From positions 434,001-498,000 of the forward strand of contig NZ_CP128170.1 of the NCBI RefSeq assembly GCF_030347395.1: DNA of 64,000 nucleotides. The letters run 5' to 3'. A program made the position numbers and the translations under genes. The notes under the pieces are model-generated. The model was not told the DNA's origin, made no database searches, and saw only the letters and a list, made by a program, of their open reading frames with translations. How positions within the stretch are numbered: the first letter of the stretch is position 1; the number at the start of each line of letters is the position of its first letter. Of the stretch, positions 33,783 through 44,916 are shown one piece after another. This DNA comes from Microbacterium sp. ET2. GTDB taxonomy: Bacteria > Actinomycetota > Actinomycetes > Actinomycetales > Microbacteriaceae.

Positions 33783-34547
33783 TCAGACAGCGGCGGCCGC
33801 GCGGTCGATGAACCCCCGCGCCGCCACGACGTCGCCGGGCTCGGCGAGCATCATCCGCAGCACCAGCTCGTCAGCCGCGCGGAGGTAGGCCGGCACGCGG
33901 TCCGCGGCGGTGTCGGGGGTGATCACCGTGTCGGCGGGAGCGAGGTCCAGCCGCGCGAAGTTGGCCGCGTACGCGGGGTAGCCGGCGTAGGCATCGCGCT
34001 CGGCCTCGAGACGCGGCACGGCGTCGGCGTCGAGGGCGGCACGGACGTACAGCGCCACATGGGCGCGATCCTCGGCGCGGTGCGCGTCGCCGGCCTGCAC
34101 GGCCGCGATCTCGGGACTGAGCCAGCTGAGCAGCACGCCGTCGCCCGTGGTGGCGCCGAGGCGACGCATCCGCGGTCCCAGCGCGCCGACGACGACGCGG
34201 GCGTCCGTTCCCTCCCGCAGCCGGGTGATCGCGGCGGCCACAGCCGCCAGCGCACCGCGGCGCAGGCTCCCGGAGCCGATACCCAGCGTCACCCGGTCCG
34301 CCGGCAGACCGAGCGTCCTCACCCGTTCGACGATCTCCTCACCCGGGCGACGGTCCACCGGGATGACGCCGGTCGCGAGCCCCAGCGTGTCGGTGACGTC
34401 CGCGGCAGCGGCGAGCACCTCGAGCGCATCGTGCCCCGGGGTGTCATTCACCCACAGCGCGGCGAATCCGGCCCGTTCGAGGGCCGGGGCGATCTCGCGG
34501 GCGAATGCGGGGCCGACAGCAGCGGCGATTCCGATGGAGCATGCCAT
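33783..34547 (-). CDS. LLM-class flavin-dependent oxidoreductase
   Basis: A 254-residue luciferase-like (LLM, F420 or FMN dependent) oxidoreductase, shorter than the usual 280-340. Seen: an N-terminal strand CSIGIAAAVG, then FAALWVNDTPG, LGLATGVIPVDRRPGEEIVERV, VTLGIGSGSLRRGA and GALGPRMRRLGATTGDGVLLSWLSPE near the middle. The start is chosen as the ATG at 34547, six bases after CATGCT on the minus strand; an ATG at 34565 would add six residues. The substrate is unknown. It lies 29 bases after the Clp gene. Confidence 0.8.
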   Translation of the reverse strand: MACSIGIAAAVGPAFAREIAPALERAGFAALWVNDTPGHDALEVLAAAADVTDTLGLATGVIPVDRRPGEEIVERVRTLGLPADRVTLGIGSGSLRRGALAAVAAAITRLREGTDARVVVGALGPRMRRLGATTGDGVLLSWLSPEIAAVQAGDAHRAEDRAHVALYVRAALDADAVPRLEAERDAYAGYPAYAANFARLDLAPADTVITPDTAADRVPAYLRAADELVLRMMLAEPGDVVAARGFIDRAAAAV

Positions 34548-34553
34548 GTCCTC

Positions 34554-34559
34554 AGCATG
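34554..34559 (-). promoter_or_regulatory. -10 hexamer for the LLM oxidoreductase gene (CATGCT)
   Basis: On the minus strand CATGCT ends six bases before the ATG at 34547. It is a weaker match than the others in the window. Confidence 0.35.
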
Positions 34560-34576
34560 CCCCATCGGAACCAGCG

Positions 34577-37126
<2,550 letters not shown>

Positions 37127-37167
37127 GTCACTCTCCGTGAATGGTGATGCGAAGCCTGCTCTTCAAA

Positions 37168-37188
37168 CTTGAGCAGACGCGTATCAAC
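37168..37188 (-). promoter_or_regulatory. HAIR-like (HspR) operator upstream of the clp gene
   Basis: The plus strand reads CTTGAGC, then seven bases, then TATCAAC. The HspR HAIR consensus is CTTGAGT-N7-ACTCAAG. One arm matches six of seven, the other four of seven, and the spacing is exact. It lies 42 bases upstream of the clp start, overlapping the likely -35 region (TTGATA on the minus strand). Confidence 0.45.
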
Positions 37189-37225
37189 TTAAACGCGAGG
37201 GCTCATCGCCTATTCCCGGCGTCCG

Positions 37226-38044
37226 TCACCGGATTCTCGGATCGGGATCGCTCCAGGTGCGGACCGTCTCGACGACCCAGAACGCCGCGAACAGCATCAG
37301 AAGGACCACCTCCCCGATGAGGACGAGCGGGATGTCGCGGGGTGGAGCGCCCGGGTCGGCGAGCTGCAGAAGGAAGACGGCGAGAAGGAACACGATCGCG
37401 AGGATGATCCCGATCGCGATGACCCCGTACACCCCGCGAACCGAGGGGCGGGACGACGACGGAGCCCAGGCGGTCCACCCGGCGACGGCCGCGATCACGG
37501 CGAAGAACGCCAGTGTCGCCGTGAGATGCCCGAAGCGCAGGAGACTTCCCTCGTCGAGGACGGCCCACAGCGGGAAACCGACGACGAGCACGGCCACCAC
37601 CGCCAGAGTGGTCACGACGCCGCGGGTGAGCGTCCCCTGGGCACGGGCGACGACGACCGCGGCGACGAGCCCGGCGACTCCGACGAGGAGGAAAGTGACA
37701 AGCCCGTTGACGACGTCGGCGTGCACGGCGGCGGGGACGACGCCCTCCACCGGCGTCGGGATGATCGCGACGAGCGGCGCGAGGACCGCGGCGACGTCGA
37801 GCAGAGCCTGCGGGACGCTCCGCCCCGACAGGGCGAGGAGGGCGAGCGACACGGCGAAGAGCGACCCGGTGAAGACCGTCCGGGCTGGAGTGTAGAAGCC
37901 GGCGCTCAACGACTCCGGCGCGGTGCCGGCGCCGATCGCGACGGCTGCGACGGAGACGAGGATGGCGAGCACCGCCCCGAGGATCGCGAGCCGGACATAT
38001 CGATAGGTGCGGGCGAGGGATGTCGCCGAGGCGACCTCTGTCAC
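37226..38044 (-). CDS. Polytopic membrane protein of unknown function
   Basis: A 272-residue protein I do not recognise. About eight hydrophobic segments are visible, the first after a short cytoplasmic tail (YRYVRLAILGAVLAILVSV). An Arg-containing loop (SSSRPSVRGVYG) precedes the last two or three helices, and the C-terminus is hydrophilic (ETVRTWSDPDPRIR). The GTG at 38044 overlaps the nagA stop by four bases (GTGA) and is preferred to the GTG at 38068. Coupling to nagA suggests cotranscription, but no functional link is evident. Confidence 0.72.
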   Translation of the reverse strand: MTEVASATSLARTYRYVRLAILGAVLAILVSVAAVAIGAGTAPESLSAGFYTPARTVFTGSLFAVSLALLALSGRSVPQALLDVAAVLAPLVAIIPTPVEGVVPAAVHADVVNGLVTFLLVGVAGLVAAVVVARAQGTLTRGVVTTLAVVAVLVVGFPLWAVLDEGSLLRFGHLTATLAFFAVIAAVAGWTAWAPSSSRPSVRGVYGVIAIGIILAIVFLLAVFLLQLADPGAPPRDIPLVLIGEVVLLMLFAAFWVVETVRTWSDPDPRIR

Positions 38045-39198
38045 CGGTACCGCCGTCCCGCCGACCACACGGCCTCGACCTCGAGGGTGGGGCCGAGCAG
38101 CACGACGTCGGCGGCGTATCCCGGGTCCAGGCGCCCCAGCCGGTCCTGCCGGCCGAGGACGGCCGCGGGGGTTTCCGTCAGCGCGGCGACGGCGGTGGGA
38201 AGTTCCAGTCCCACCTGTCCCACAGCCCGGCGTAGAGCGACGTCCTGGGTGAGGGTGGATCCGGCGATCGTCTCCGTGCCCGTCAGCCGCGCGACACCCT
38301 CCGACACGGTGACATCCAGGTCACCGAGGACGTAGTCGCCGTCCGCCGCACCCGCGGCGGCCATGGCGTCGGTCACGAGGGCGATCCGCCCCGGGGCCAG
38401 ATCGAACAGCATCCGGGCGACGCGAGGGTCGAGGTGGCTGCCGTCGAGGATCACCTCGAGGATGACTCCGGGCGCGCCCACCGCGGCGAGGACGGGGCCC
38501 GGGGCGCGGTGATGGATGCCGCGCATCGCGTTGAACGCATGGGTCAGAAGGCTCGCACCGCGCTCGAACGCCGCGTCGGCGAGAGCGTGATCGGCACCCG
38601 TGTGTCCCACCGCCACGACGACGCCGTCGGCGACGAACGCCTCGATCGCCTCGAGCGCGTGAGGTCGGTCGGGGGCGATGGTGATCTGGACGAGCGCATC
38701 CCCCGCGGCATCCCGCAGACGACGCACCGTCTCGGGATCGGGGTCGCGCAGGACGCGCAGATCGTGTGCCCCTCGGAAGTCGGGGTGGAGGAACGGTCCC
38801 TCCAGGTGCGCACCCAGCACGCGCGGATCGCGGGCCTTCGCCTCCGCGATCGCGGCGAGGCGCCGAGCGAGCACGTCGATGCGGGCGCTGACGAGTGAGA
38901 GCACGGAGCGCGTCGTCCCGTGGGCGGTGTGGGTGTCCACCACCCGCGCGATCGAGGCGGCGCCGTCATCGTCGACGGATGCTCCCCCGCCCCCGTGACA
39001 GTGCAGGTCGATGAACCCAGGCGTGAGGACGCGCCCCGCGACATCCACGACCTCCCCCGGGGCGTGGCGCTGCCAGTCGTCGCCGTTGCCTCGCGCGGCG
39101 ACGACGTCGCCGTCGAGCACGAGCCAGGCGTCATCGTGGATCTCACCGCCCGACACCAGTCGCGCCGAATGCAGGACTGTCGTGCCGGTCGCGCTCAC
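38041..39198 (-). CDS. nagA: N-acetylglucosamine-6-phosphate deacetylase
   Basis: A 385-residue amidohydrolase that deacetylates GlcNAc-6-P to glucosamine-6-P in amino-sugar and cell-wall recycling. Seen: LTPGFIDLHCHGGGG (HxH metal site), GAHLEGPFLHPDFRGAH (metal Glu), VAVGHTGADH, THAFNAMRGIHHR and ALVTDAMAAAGAADG with the catalytic Asp. It has the family's usual length. The GTG at 39198 lies six bases after TATCGT. No nagB or PTS gene adjoins it; its operon partner is an unknown membrane protein. Confidence 0.95.
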   Translation of the reverse strand: MSATGTTVLHSARLVSGGEIHDDAWLVLDGDVVAARGNGDDWQRHAPGEVVDVAGRVLTPGFIDLHCHGGGGASVDDDGAASIARVVDTHTAHGTTRSVLSLVSARIDVLARRLAAIAEAKARDPRVLGAHLEGPFLHPDFRGAHDLRVLRDPDPETVRRLRDAAGDALVQITIAPDRPHALEAIEAFVADGVVVAVGHTGADHALADAAFERGASLLTHAFNAMRGIHHRAPGPVLAAVGAPGVILEVILDGSHLDPRVARMLFDLAPGRIALVTDAMAAAGAADGDYVLGDLDVTVSEGVARLTGTETIAGSTLTQDVALRRAVGQVGLELPTAVAALTETPAAVLGRQDRLGRLDPGYAADVVLLGPTLEVEAVWSAGRRYR

Positions 39199-39204
39199 TC
39201 CGCC

Positions 39205-39210
39205 ACGATA
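39205..39210 (-). promoter_or_regulatory. -10 hexamer for nagA (TATCGT)
   Basis: On the minus strand TATCGT ends six bases before the nagA GTG, indicating leaderless transcription. Confidence 0.55.
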
Positions 39211-39226
39211 TCCGTCTGCGCCTCGC

Positions 39227-39250
39227 TATCCTTCACAGGGCCGGAAGGAG
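39227..39250 (+). promoter_or_regulatory. -10 (TATCCT) and ribosome site for the EI24-family gene
   Basis: TATCCT at 39227-39232 and AAGGAG at 39245-39250 precede the ATG at 39255. This gene is transcribed with a short leader, unlike the divergent leaderless nagA. Confidence 0.5.
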
Positions 39251-39254
39251 CGGG

Positions 39255-39992
39255 ATGTCGGAACTGTGGCGCGGGGCGGGTCTCCTCCTCCGCGGGTTCG
39301 GGTGGTGGGCTCGTCGGCCCGCGGCGATGGCGCTCGGCCTCATCCCCGCGGTCGTCGTCGCAGTGGTCTTCCTCACGGCCCTGATCGTCCTGGGAGCGTG
39401 GGTGCCCGGGGTCGCCGAGTGGCTGACGCCCTTCGCCGCCGGGTGGCCGGAATTCTGGACCGGCGTGCTGCGCATCGCCGTGAGTGCGGCGCTGCTCGGC
39501 GGTGCCGGCATCAGCGCGATCGTGTCCTTCACCGCGGTCACCCTCATCGTCGGCGAACCCTTCTACGATCGCATCTGGCGCTCGGTGGAGAAGAGCGCGG
39601 GCGGCGAGGTCCCGGGCGCGGACTACGGTTTCTGGCGATCCGCCGGAGACGCGCTCTCACTCCTCGGCCGCGGCATCCTGATCGCGATCTGCGCGGCCCT
39701 GTTGGGGTTCATCCCCGTCGTCGGCACGGTTCTCGGCGCGGTCGTCGGAACGACGCTCACCGGTTGGGTCCTCGCCGACGAACTCACCTCTCGCGCCCTG
39801 ACGGCGCGGGGCATCTCGCGCAGGGAACGGCGCGCACTGCTCCGTCGCGCCCGGCCCCGGGTGTGGGGTTTCGGGATCGCGACCCAGCTGTGCTTCCTCG
39901 TGCCGCTGGGCGCGGTGGCGGTCATGCCGGCTGCGACAGCGGGCGCGACGATGCTCGCGCGGACGCTCGTCGGGGAAGAGGCGAGCGGTTAG
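39255..39992 (+). CDS. EI24/CysZ-like membrane protein
   Basis: A 245-residue polytopic protein of the EI24 (etoposide-induced 2.4/CysZ-like) family. It opens with LWRGAGLLLRGFGWWARRP, then a first hydrophobic segment. VGEPFYDRIWRSVEKSAGG is the family's FYDRI-type loop, and an Arg-rich cytoplasmic stretch (SRRERRALLRRARPRVWGFG) precedes the last helices. E. coli CysZ moves sulfate, but actinobacterial members are uncharacterised and no cysteine genes adjoin. It converges with the DoxX gene with a four-base overlap of stops. Confidence 0.8.
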   Translation: MSELWRGAGLLLRGFGWWARRPAAMALGLIPAVVVAVVFLTALIVLGAWVPGVAEWLTPFAAGWPEFWTGVLRIAVSAALLGGAGISAIVSFTAVTLIVGEPFYDRIWRSVEKSAGGEVPGADYGFWRSAGDALSLLGRGILIAICAALLGFIPVVGTVLGAVVGTTLTGWVLADELTSRALTARGISRRERRALLRRARPRVWGFGIATQLCFLVPLGAVAVMPAATAGATMLARTLVGEEASG

Positions 39993-40399
39993 CGCCGACC
40001 ATCCCGCGTAGACCACAGCGCCGCGGCGACGAGGACAGGCTGGAAGAAGAGCCGCAGGAATCGCTTGCGGTCGGTGTCGAGGCCGAAGCCGTCGCGCTTC
40101 TTCAGATACTGCTCGACGTTGCCGGGGAAGATCGCCACGAAGAACGCCGCCAGGTAGTTCCCGAGCGTTCGGCGTGAACCAGGAAGAACCACCAGCGACG
40201 CGCCGAGCATGACCTCGAGCACGCCCGAGACGATGACGACGTCATCCTTGTCGAAGCCGGTGCCCCGGGTGGTCCAGTCGGGAACCTGCGCCTGGAACTC
40301 CTTGCGGCCCCAGAACAGGTGGGTGAGGCCGGCGAACACCATCGCGCCGGCCAGCGACCAGCGGGCGAGGGTGCGGAGGGGGCTCGAGCTGTCCGACAT
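39989..40399 (-). CDS. DoxX-family membrane protein
   Basis: A 136-residue, four-helix DoxX-like protein. The family start LARWSLAGAMVFAGLTHLFWGRKEF is visible in the first helix, and VIVSGVLEVMLGASLVVLP in the second. A hydrophilic loop VEQYLKKRDGFGLDTDRKRF precedes the last helix. DoxX-like proteins are linked to thiol and redox stress in mycobacteria, but the function here is unproven. The ATG at 40399 lies six bases after TAGGCT. Confidence 0.8.
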   Translation of the reverse strand: MSDSSSPLRTLARWSLAGAMVFAGLTHLFWGRKEFQAQVPDWTTRGTGFDKDDVVIVSGVLEVMLGASLVVLPGSRRTLGNYLAAFFVAIFPGNVEQYLKKRDGFGLDTDRKRFLRLFFQPVLVAAALWSTRDGRR

Positions 40400-40405
40400 C
40401 CCGTC

Positions 40406-40411
40406 AGCCTA
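40406..40411 (-). promoter_or_regulatory. -10 hexamer for the DoxX-family gene (TAGGCT)
   Basis: On the minus strand TAGGCT ends six bases before the ATG at 40399. Confidence 0.55.
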
Positions 40412-40423
40412 ACGGCGCGTGGA

Positions 40424-40888
40424 TCAGTCCCGGCCGCCGGGCGGACCGACGATGAGAAGCACGACGAACAGCAGCACCACAGCGGCCGCGATGAGCAGCG
40501 CGAGCACCCACGGGCGTCGCAGGAAGAAGCGCAGCATCCGGTCGAGGATCCGGCGGTCGCGGGGGTCGGCTGACTCCTCGGTGCGCCAGGCGCCGCGCAG
40601 GCGGCCGGAGCGCTGCAGCCAGATCTCGGTCGGGATGGTGGCGTACGGGATCACCGCGCTGCCGATGGCCACGATCGCAGGCCCCGGCGACCAGCGCTGA
40701 TTGAGCGCGACGAGGACCGCGGTCGCGCCGTACGTGAGGAACATGAACCCGTGGATGCCACCGCCGATCGTCACCGCGATGTCGAGACCCGCGGTGGCCC
40801 GAAGGATCAGTCCCGTGATCAGCAGGGTCCACGACACAGCCTCGGCGATGGCGAGGGTGCGGAAGAGGGTCAGGGGCGTGCGGAACAC
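40424..40888 (-). CDS. DUF3817-family membrane protein
   Basis: A 154-residue membrane protein matching the DUF3817 pattern: LFRTLAIAEAVSWTLLITGL, then GGGIHGFMFLTYG and PYATIPTEIWLQ. This family is widespread in Actinobacteria and has no known role. A charged stretch (SADPRDRRILDRMLRFF) and a last helix extend beyond the core domain. A GAGGAG ribosome site lies five bases before the GTG start. Confidence 0.82.
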   Translation of the reverse strand: MFRTPLTLFRTLAIAEAVSWTLLITGLILRATAGLDIAVTIGGGIHGFMFLTYGATAVLVALNQRWSPGPAIVAIGSAVIPYATIPTEIWLQRSGRLRGAWRTEESADPRDRRILDRMLRFFLRRPWVLALLIAAAVVLLFVVLLIVGPPGGRD

Positions 40889-40984
40889 GGGTTCTCCTCG
40901 GCGAGGGACGGGGTTTCCAGCCTAGAGAGGCGCACCGAACGCTCCGTGCCGGTCGTGTCGGTGTCAAGAGATCGCGACGGCGCC

Positions 40985-40990
40985 TAGCGT
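40985..40990 (+). promoter_or_regulatory. -10 hexamer for the methyltransferase gene (TAGCGT)
   Basis: TAGCGT ends six bases before the GTG at 40997. Confidence 0.55.
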
Positions 40991-40996
40991 GGGGGT

Positions 40997-42103
40997 GTGG
41001 AGTTCCCCTTCGATGCGCTGCGGCGGTGGCCCGACGTCGAGGCGCCGGATCTCGTGGCTGTCGACGCGGCCGACCGGCTGCTGCTGGATCTGTCCCAGGA
41101 GGCGCGCCGTGAGGCGGCGCCGGACGAGGTGGTCGTGATCGGCGATGCCTACGGCGCGCTCACGCTCGCATCGGCTGCGGACGGCGAGCCCGTCCGGGTG
41201 CACCAGGACTCCCTCCTCGGTGAGCGAGCCCTCGCGGCGAACGCCGAGGCGCTGGGGATGTCGGGAGTGTTCCGCTCCATGCCGCTGACCGCCGAGCTCG
41301 TGCGCGACGCGAGGGTCGTCCTCCTGCGCCTCCCCCGGTCCCTGGACGCGCTGGACGACATCGCCGGGCTCATCGCGAAATATGCCCATCCGAGCGTGCG
41401 GGTCTTCGCCGGCGGACGCATCAAACACATGGCCCTGGCCATGAACGATGTCCTGCGCCGCTTCTTCGGACGCCTCGACGTCAGCGCAGCGCGGCAGAAG
41501 TCGCGTGTCCTCATCGCCGCCGAGCCTCGCGGCGGACGCGATCCCGAGCCGAAGCGTGCGCAGGTCGGAGACCTCGCGGTCTGCGCCTTCGGCGGCGTCT
41601 TCGCCGGCGCGGGCCTCGACATCGGCACGAGGTTCCTGTTGGACACTCTCTCGAGGCCGATCCGGGATGGTGCGCTCGTCGTCGACCTGGCCTGCGGGAA
41701 CGGCATCGTCGGGGTGACGCTCGCCCGGCATCATCCCCGTGTCCGGGTTCACGCCTCGGATGTCTCAGCCGCTGCCGCCGCCTCGGCGCGGGCCACGGCC
41801 GCCGCCAACGGGGTCGACGATCGTGTCGAAGTGATCCAGGATGTCGGCCTGTCGAGCGTCCCCGACGGCGTGGCCGACGTGATCGCGTTGAACCCGCCGT
41901 TCCACACCGGCGCGGCCGTGCACGAGCGGCTCGCGCACGGACTTTTCGCGGACGCGGCACGGGTGCTCGCCCCCGATGGTGAGCTCTGGACCGTCTGGAA
42001 CTCGCACCTCCGCCATCGTTCGGCGCTCGAACGCCTCGTCGGCCCCACTCGGCAGGTCGCCCGGAACTCCAAGTTCACCGTCACCGTGTCCAGGAGCGGC
42101 TGA
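40997..42103 (+). CDS. Class I SAM methyltransferase, RsmC/RlmG-like rRNA guanine methyltransferase
   Basis: A 368-residue two-domain protein like RsmC and RlmG. A degenerate N-terminal methyltransferase fold (about residues 1-190) precedes an active C-terminal fold with VVDLACGNGIVGVTLAR (motif I) and IALNPPFHTGAAV (NPPF motif for base N-methylation). RsmC and RlmG methylate guanine N2 in 16S or 23S rRNA; which one this corresponds to cannot be told here. A following membrane protein starts one base after the stop, so they are cotranscribed. Confidence 0.87.
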   Translation: MEFPFDALRRWPDVEAPDLVAVDAADRLLLDLSQEARREAAPDEVVVIGDAYGALTLASAADGEPVRVHQDSLLGERALAANAEALGMSGVFRSMPLTAELVRDARVVLLRLPRSLDALDDIAGLIAKYAHPSVRVFAGGRIKHMALAMNDVLRRFFGRLDVSAARQKSRVLIAAEPRGGRDPEPKRAQVGDLAVCAFGGVFAGAGLDIGTRFLLDTLSRPIRDGALVVDLACGNGIVGVTLARHHPRVRVHASDVSAAAAASARATAAANGVDDRVEVIQDVGLSSVPDGVADVIALNPPFHTGAAVHERLAHGLFADAARVLAPDGELWTVWNSHLRHRSALERLVGPTRQVARNSKFTVTVSRSG

Positions 42104-42104
42104 C

Positions 42105-42803
42105 ATGCATGACATCGCGCGGTGGACGGTCGCCCTGTCGACGCTGATCGGCCTGGGGCTGGCGCTCGGCCTGAACCCGGCCCTGTACGGCGCGACGGCT
42201 GACATGCTGGCTCGCAACACCCAGGTGGCGGCGCGGATGGCGTGGATGGTCGGCGGCCTCGCGACGGGAGCCACGATCCTCTTCCTGGCGTTGCAGAGCT
42301 TCAATCCGGCGAACCTGGTCACCGCGGCGGAGCGCGAGGCAGATGCCCTCGCGCTGAGCCGCACAGTCGACCTCATCGCCGGAGCGGTCTTCCTGACCGC
42401 GGCGATCGGGGTCGCCGTCTGGCGTCTCCGCGTTCCTCGGCGAGCGGAGGGCGGCCACCCGACGTTGGGTCGCGCTCACGCCGGCAGCTACTTCTGGCTC
42501 GGCCTCAGCTGCTCGATCGTCGGGTTCACCACGCTGCCCATCATGTATACGACCGGACGCGTCACGGCGGGCATCAGCGACGACCTCGTGCCCCGCGTCC
42601 TGGCGTACGTCGTCTTCCTTCTGGCGCTCATCGCCCCCTTCGTCCTGCTCGCCGGCATGTGGTCGCGGCTGCCCGGCACCGCCGCATTCGTCTCTCGCAC
42701 CTACGACAGACTCATCCATTTGGACTTCCGGTGGACGTACGCGGTGGTCCTGGCCATCGCCGGCGTCGTATGCCTCGGATTCGGGCTCATCGCGGGGCGG
42801 TGA
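42105..42803 (+). CDS. Six-helix membrane protein of unknown function
   Basis: A 232-residue protein with about six hydrophobic segments (for example LSTLIGLGLALGLNPALYGA at the N-terminus and AVVLAIAGVVCLGFGLIAG at the C-terminus). A polar loop after the third segment contains VPRRAEGGHPTLG. The layout recalls GAP/LysE-like exporters, but no diagnostic motif was found. The ATG at 42105 has GGAG upstream and directly follows the methyltransferase stop, so translation is likely coupled. Confidence 0.65.
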   Translation: MHDIARWTVALSTLIGLGLALGLNPALYGATADMLARNTQVAARMAWMVGGLATGATILFLALQSFNPANLVTAAEREADALALSRTVDLIAGAVFLTAAIGVAVWRLRVPRRAEGGHPTLGRAHAGSYFWLGLSCSIVGFTTLPIMYTTGRVTAGISDDLVPRVLAYVVFLLALIAPFVLLAGMWSRLPGTAAFVSRTYDRLIHLDFRWTYAVVLAIAGVVCLGFGLIAGR

Positions 42804-42845
42804 GATCCGCGCAAGTCTGACCGTCCCGCCCTGACCGCCCGAACC

Positions 42846-44216
42846 TCAAAAGGGTGCGGGTTCGTGGGGGTTGTCGGCGGGTTCGTCGGTGATCCGGAAC
42901 TCGAGGCGCGGGTTCGTCCACTTCGCCCACAGATCGTCGGGGAGATCCTCTTCCGGTGTGAAGTGCACCCCGTGACCGGGTGGGTTGTCGATGTAGATCC
43001 GCCCGGTCGGGGAGGTCCACGCGATGACCCCGCCGTCGAGTTGCCGGACTGTCCAGGCGGTGAACTGTTTCATGCTGTGGTGCCGTTGGCAGAGGCAGCA
43101 GAGGTTGCAGATCTCGGTCTTCCCGCCCAGGGCGGCGTCGTGGTTGTGGTCGACCTCGCACTTCTTCGCGGGCATCCGGCATCCGGGCCACCGGCAGTGC
43201 TTGTCGCGGCCCTTCAGGAACCGGTCCATTGCTGCGGTGCGCTGGTAGGTGTCCACCGCCATCGTGAGCCCGGTGATGGGGTGGGTGAGGAGCCGCTCCC
43301 AGGGGCCGTCGCTGTTTCCCGCCAACAACCGGGCGGTCTTCGCGTCGATGGGTCCGACCCCGGCGAGATCGCACGGGACATCGCTCTGACCCATGAGGGC
43401 CATGACGGGGATCACGACCTGCACTTTGGCTTTGATCGCCCCGAGCCCGCCCGGCCGGTCGCGGGTGGGGTCGATCGCGGGAATGGCGGTGAGGAGCATG
43501 TCGGCGAACAGGTCCGCACGGACCTCATCCAGGGACCGGGTGTCACCCGATCCCGGTTCCCGGGCGGCGATGACCTGGTTCGCCTGCTCCGTGACACGCT
43601 GGAAGATCCCCTCAATCAGCACCGAGGAATGCACCGACCGGAGCTCCGACATCCCGTCCCCGACCGTGTACCGGACGATCTTCCGCTCCCGGTAGGCGCC
43701 CGCGTGCCGCTCGGTCAGGGTGCGGGGATGCATCCGCTCCGCGAGGATCTCCAGATCCGCACGGGCACGACCGGGGGTCTCATCCAGGCAGATCTCCGCC
43801 GCGAGCTGATCGAACTCGCCCTTCACCTCCGGCGGCAGGCGCCGCCCGATGTCCTCCACCACCGCCACGTGCGCGCGGGTGAGCAACCCCTTCTCCAGGC
43901 AGTGCACCGTCGCGGGATAATCGTTCACCAACGCGAACGCACTATCGATCTGGCGTTGCACCGACCGGTCGGACAGTCGCACCGCCGCGGCGATCTCCGC
44001 CGCCACACCCCGCAACGCCATATCCCGGTCCCGCACCACCGCGGGCGACCCCTCGGCCAGCCGCGCGGCGAACGCGCCCGCCTTGGCCAGCACGCGGGCC
44101 TGTGCCGCCTCGGCCGCAGCCAACGCCGTCTGCGCGGCTTCGGCCTCCGCCAGGATCCCGGTCAGCTCGGACCGGTCCTCGTCACTGAGGAGAGTGAGCC
44201 GCGGATTGGAACGCAT
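42846..44216 (-). CDS. DUF222 protein with HNH endonuclease domain (13E12-like)
   Basis: A 456-residue DUF222/HNH protein. The N-terminal two thirds is the helical DUF222 region. The C-terminal HNH motif reads CRWPGCRMPAKKCEVDHN, then LCCLCQRHHSMKQF, supplying the four zinc cysteines and the catalytic His. These proteins occur in several copies per genome in Actinobacteria, resemble the mycobacterial 13E12 repeats, and are suspected of mobility, though none is proven here. Start choice is uncertain: the ATG at 44216 is used, with GTG 44249 or TTG 44264 possible. No flanking repeats were seen. Confidence 0.85.
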   Translation of the reverse strand: MRSNPRLTLLSDEDRSELTGILAEAEAAQTALAAAEAAQARVLAKAGAFAARLAEGSPAVVRDRDMALRGVAAEIAAAVRLSDRSVQRQIDSAFALVNDYPATVHCLEKGLLTRAHVAVVEDIGRRLPPEVKGEFDQLAAEICLDETPGRARADLEILAERMHPRTLTERHAGAYRERKIVRYTVGDGMSELRSVHSSVLIEGIFQRVTEQANQVIAAREPGSGDTRSLDEVRADLFADMLLTAIPAIDPTRDRPGGLGAIKAKVQVVIPVMALMGQSDVPCDLAGVGPIDAKTARLLAGNSDGPWERLLTHPITGLTMAVDTYQRTAAMDRFLKGRDKHCRWPGCRMPAKKCEVDHNHDAALGGKTEICNLCCLCQRHHSMKQFTAWTVRQLDGGVIAWTSPTGRIYIDNPPGHGVHFTPEEDLPDDLWAKWTNPRLEFRITDEPADNPHEPAPF

Positions 44217-44324
44217 GTATGAAGCGTCCCACCACCCTCCGACATCCACACCCGAAACCCTCAACCACAGATTGAACCCAAATCGAGGCGAGGCGTGCCG
44301 ACCCCAGGACGGGAAGATCCCTGC

Positions 44325-44801
44325 TCAGATGGAAGGACCCTGACCATCGCGCACCTCGAAGAGGAGCTGCGTCTCGGTCGCCCGCACGACGGGGTGCACG
44401 GTGATGTGCTCCAGCACCACGTCCCGCAGCGCTTCGGGATCGCGCACGGCCACATGGACGAGGAAGTCGTCCACTCCGGCCACGTGGAAGACACGCAGCG
44501 CAGACGGGATCTCACAGAGCGCGTCGAACAGGTCGCGAACACGAGAGGCCGAGTGACTTCCCAGTCGCACGCGGATGAGAGCCTGGATGGGATAGCCCAG
44601 CGCGGTCTCACTCAGGCGCACCTGCGATCCGAGGATCACTCCCCGCGCGCGCAGCATGCGCACCCGATGGGCGCACGTCGACTCGGCCAGGCCGAGCCGT
44701 TCGGCGAGGGCACGGTTGGTGAGGTCACCGTCGTGCTGAAGCAGCCGCAGGATGCGGATGTCGTTGTCATCCAGGAGGTCATCACCGCCCTGAGACTTCA
44801 T
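44325..44801 (-). CDS. Lrp/AsnC-family transcriptional regulator
   Basis: A 158-residue Lrp/AsnC regulator: N-terminal helix-turn-helix (LTNRALAERLGLAESTCAHRV, split by the turn, about residues 22-45) and a C-terminal RAM ligand-binding domain (VFHVAGVDDFLVHVAV). An AAGGAG site six bases before the ATG at 44801 fixes the start; the frame extends upstream without support. It diverges from a Cys/Met-type PLP enzyme with 115 bases between, the classic layout of a local amino-acid-responsive regulator, like BkdR or DecR with their targets. Confidence 0.92.
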   Translation of the reverse strand: MKSQGGDDLLDDNDIRILRLLQHDGDLTNRALAERLGLAESTCAHRVRMLRARGVILGSQVRLSETALGYPIQALIRVRLGSHSASRVRDLFDALCEIPSALRVFHVAGVDDFLVHVAVRDPEALRDVVLEHITVHPVVRATETQLLFEVRDGQGPSI

Positions 44802-44833
44802 CGAGAACTCCTTGCCCGAGCCGATAGAACCCG

Positions 44834-44848
44834 CAGAATATTCGGACC
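44834..44848. promoter_or_regulatory. Candidate Lrp site with perfect GAATATTC core
   Basis: The sequence CAGAATATT matches the left nine positions of the Lrp consensus YAGHAWATTWTDCTR exactly. GAATATTC (44836-44843) is an eight-base palindrome, unusual in such GC-rich DNA. It lies midway between the divergent lrp and PLP-enzyme genes. Confidence 0.4.
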
Positions 44849-44916
44849 AAGCACGCTTTCTCCGCCCCTTCAGCCTGATCATCGCCGTCTTGTTGCGATT
44901 CCCTCACACTAGCTGC

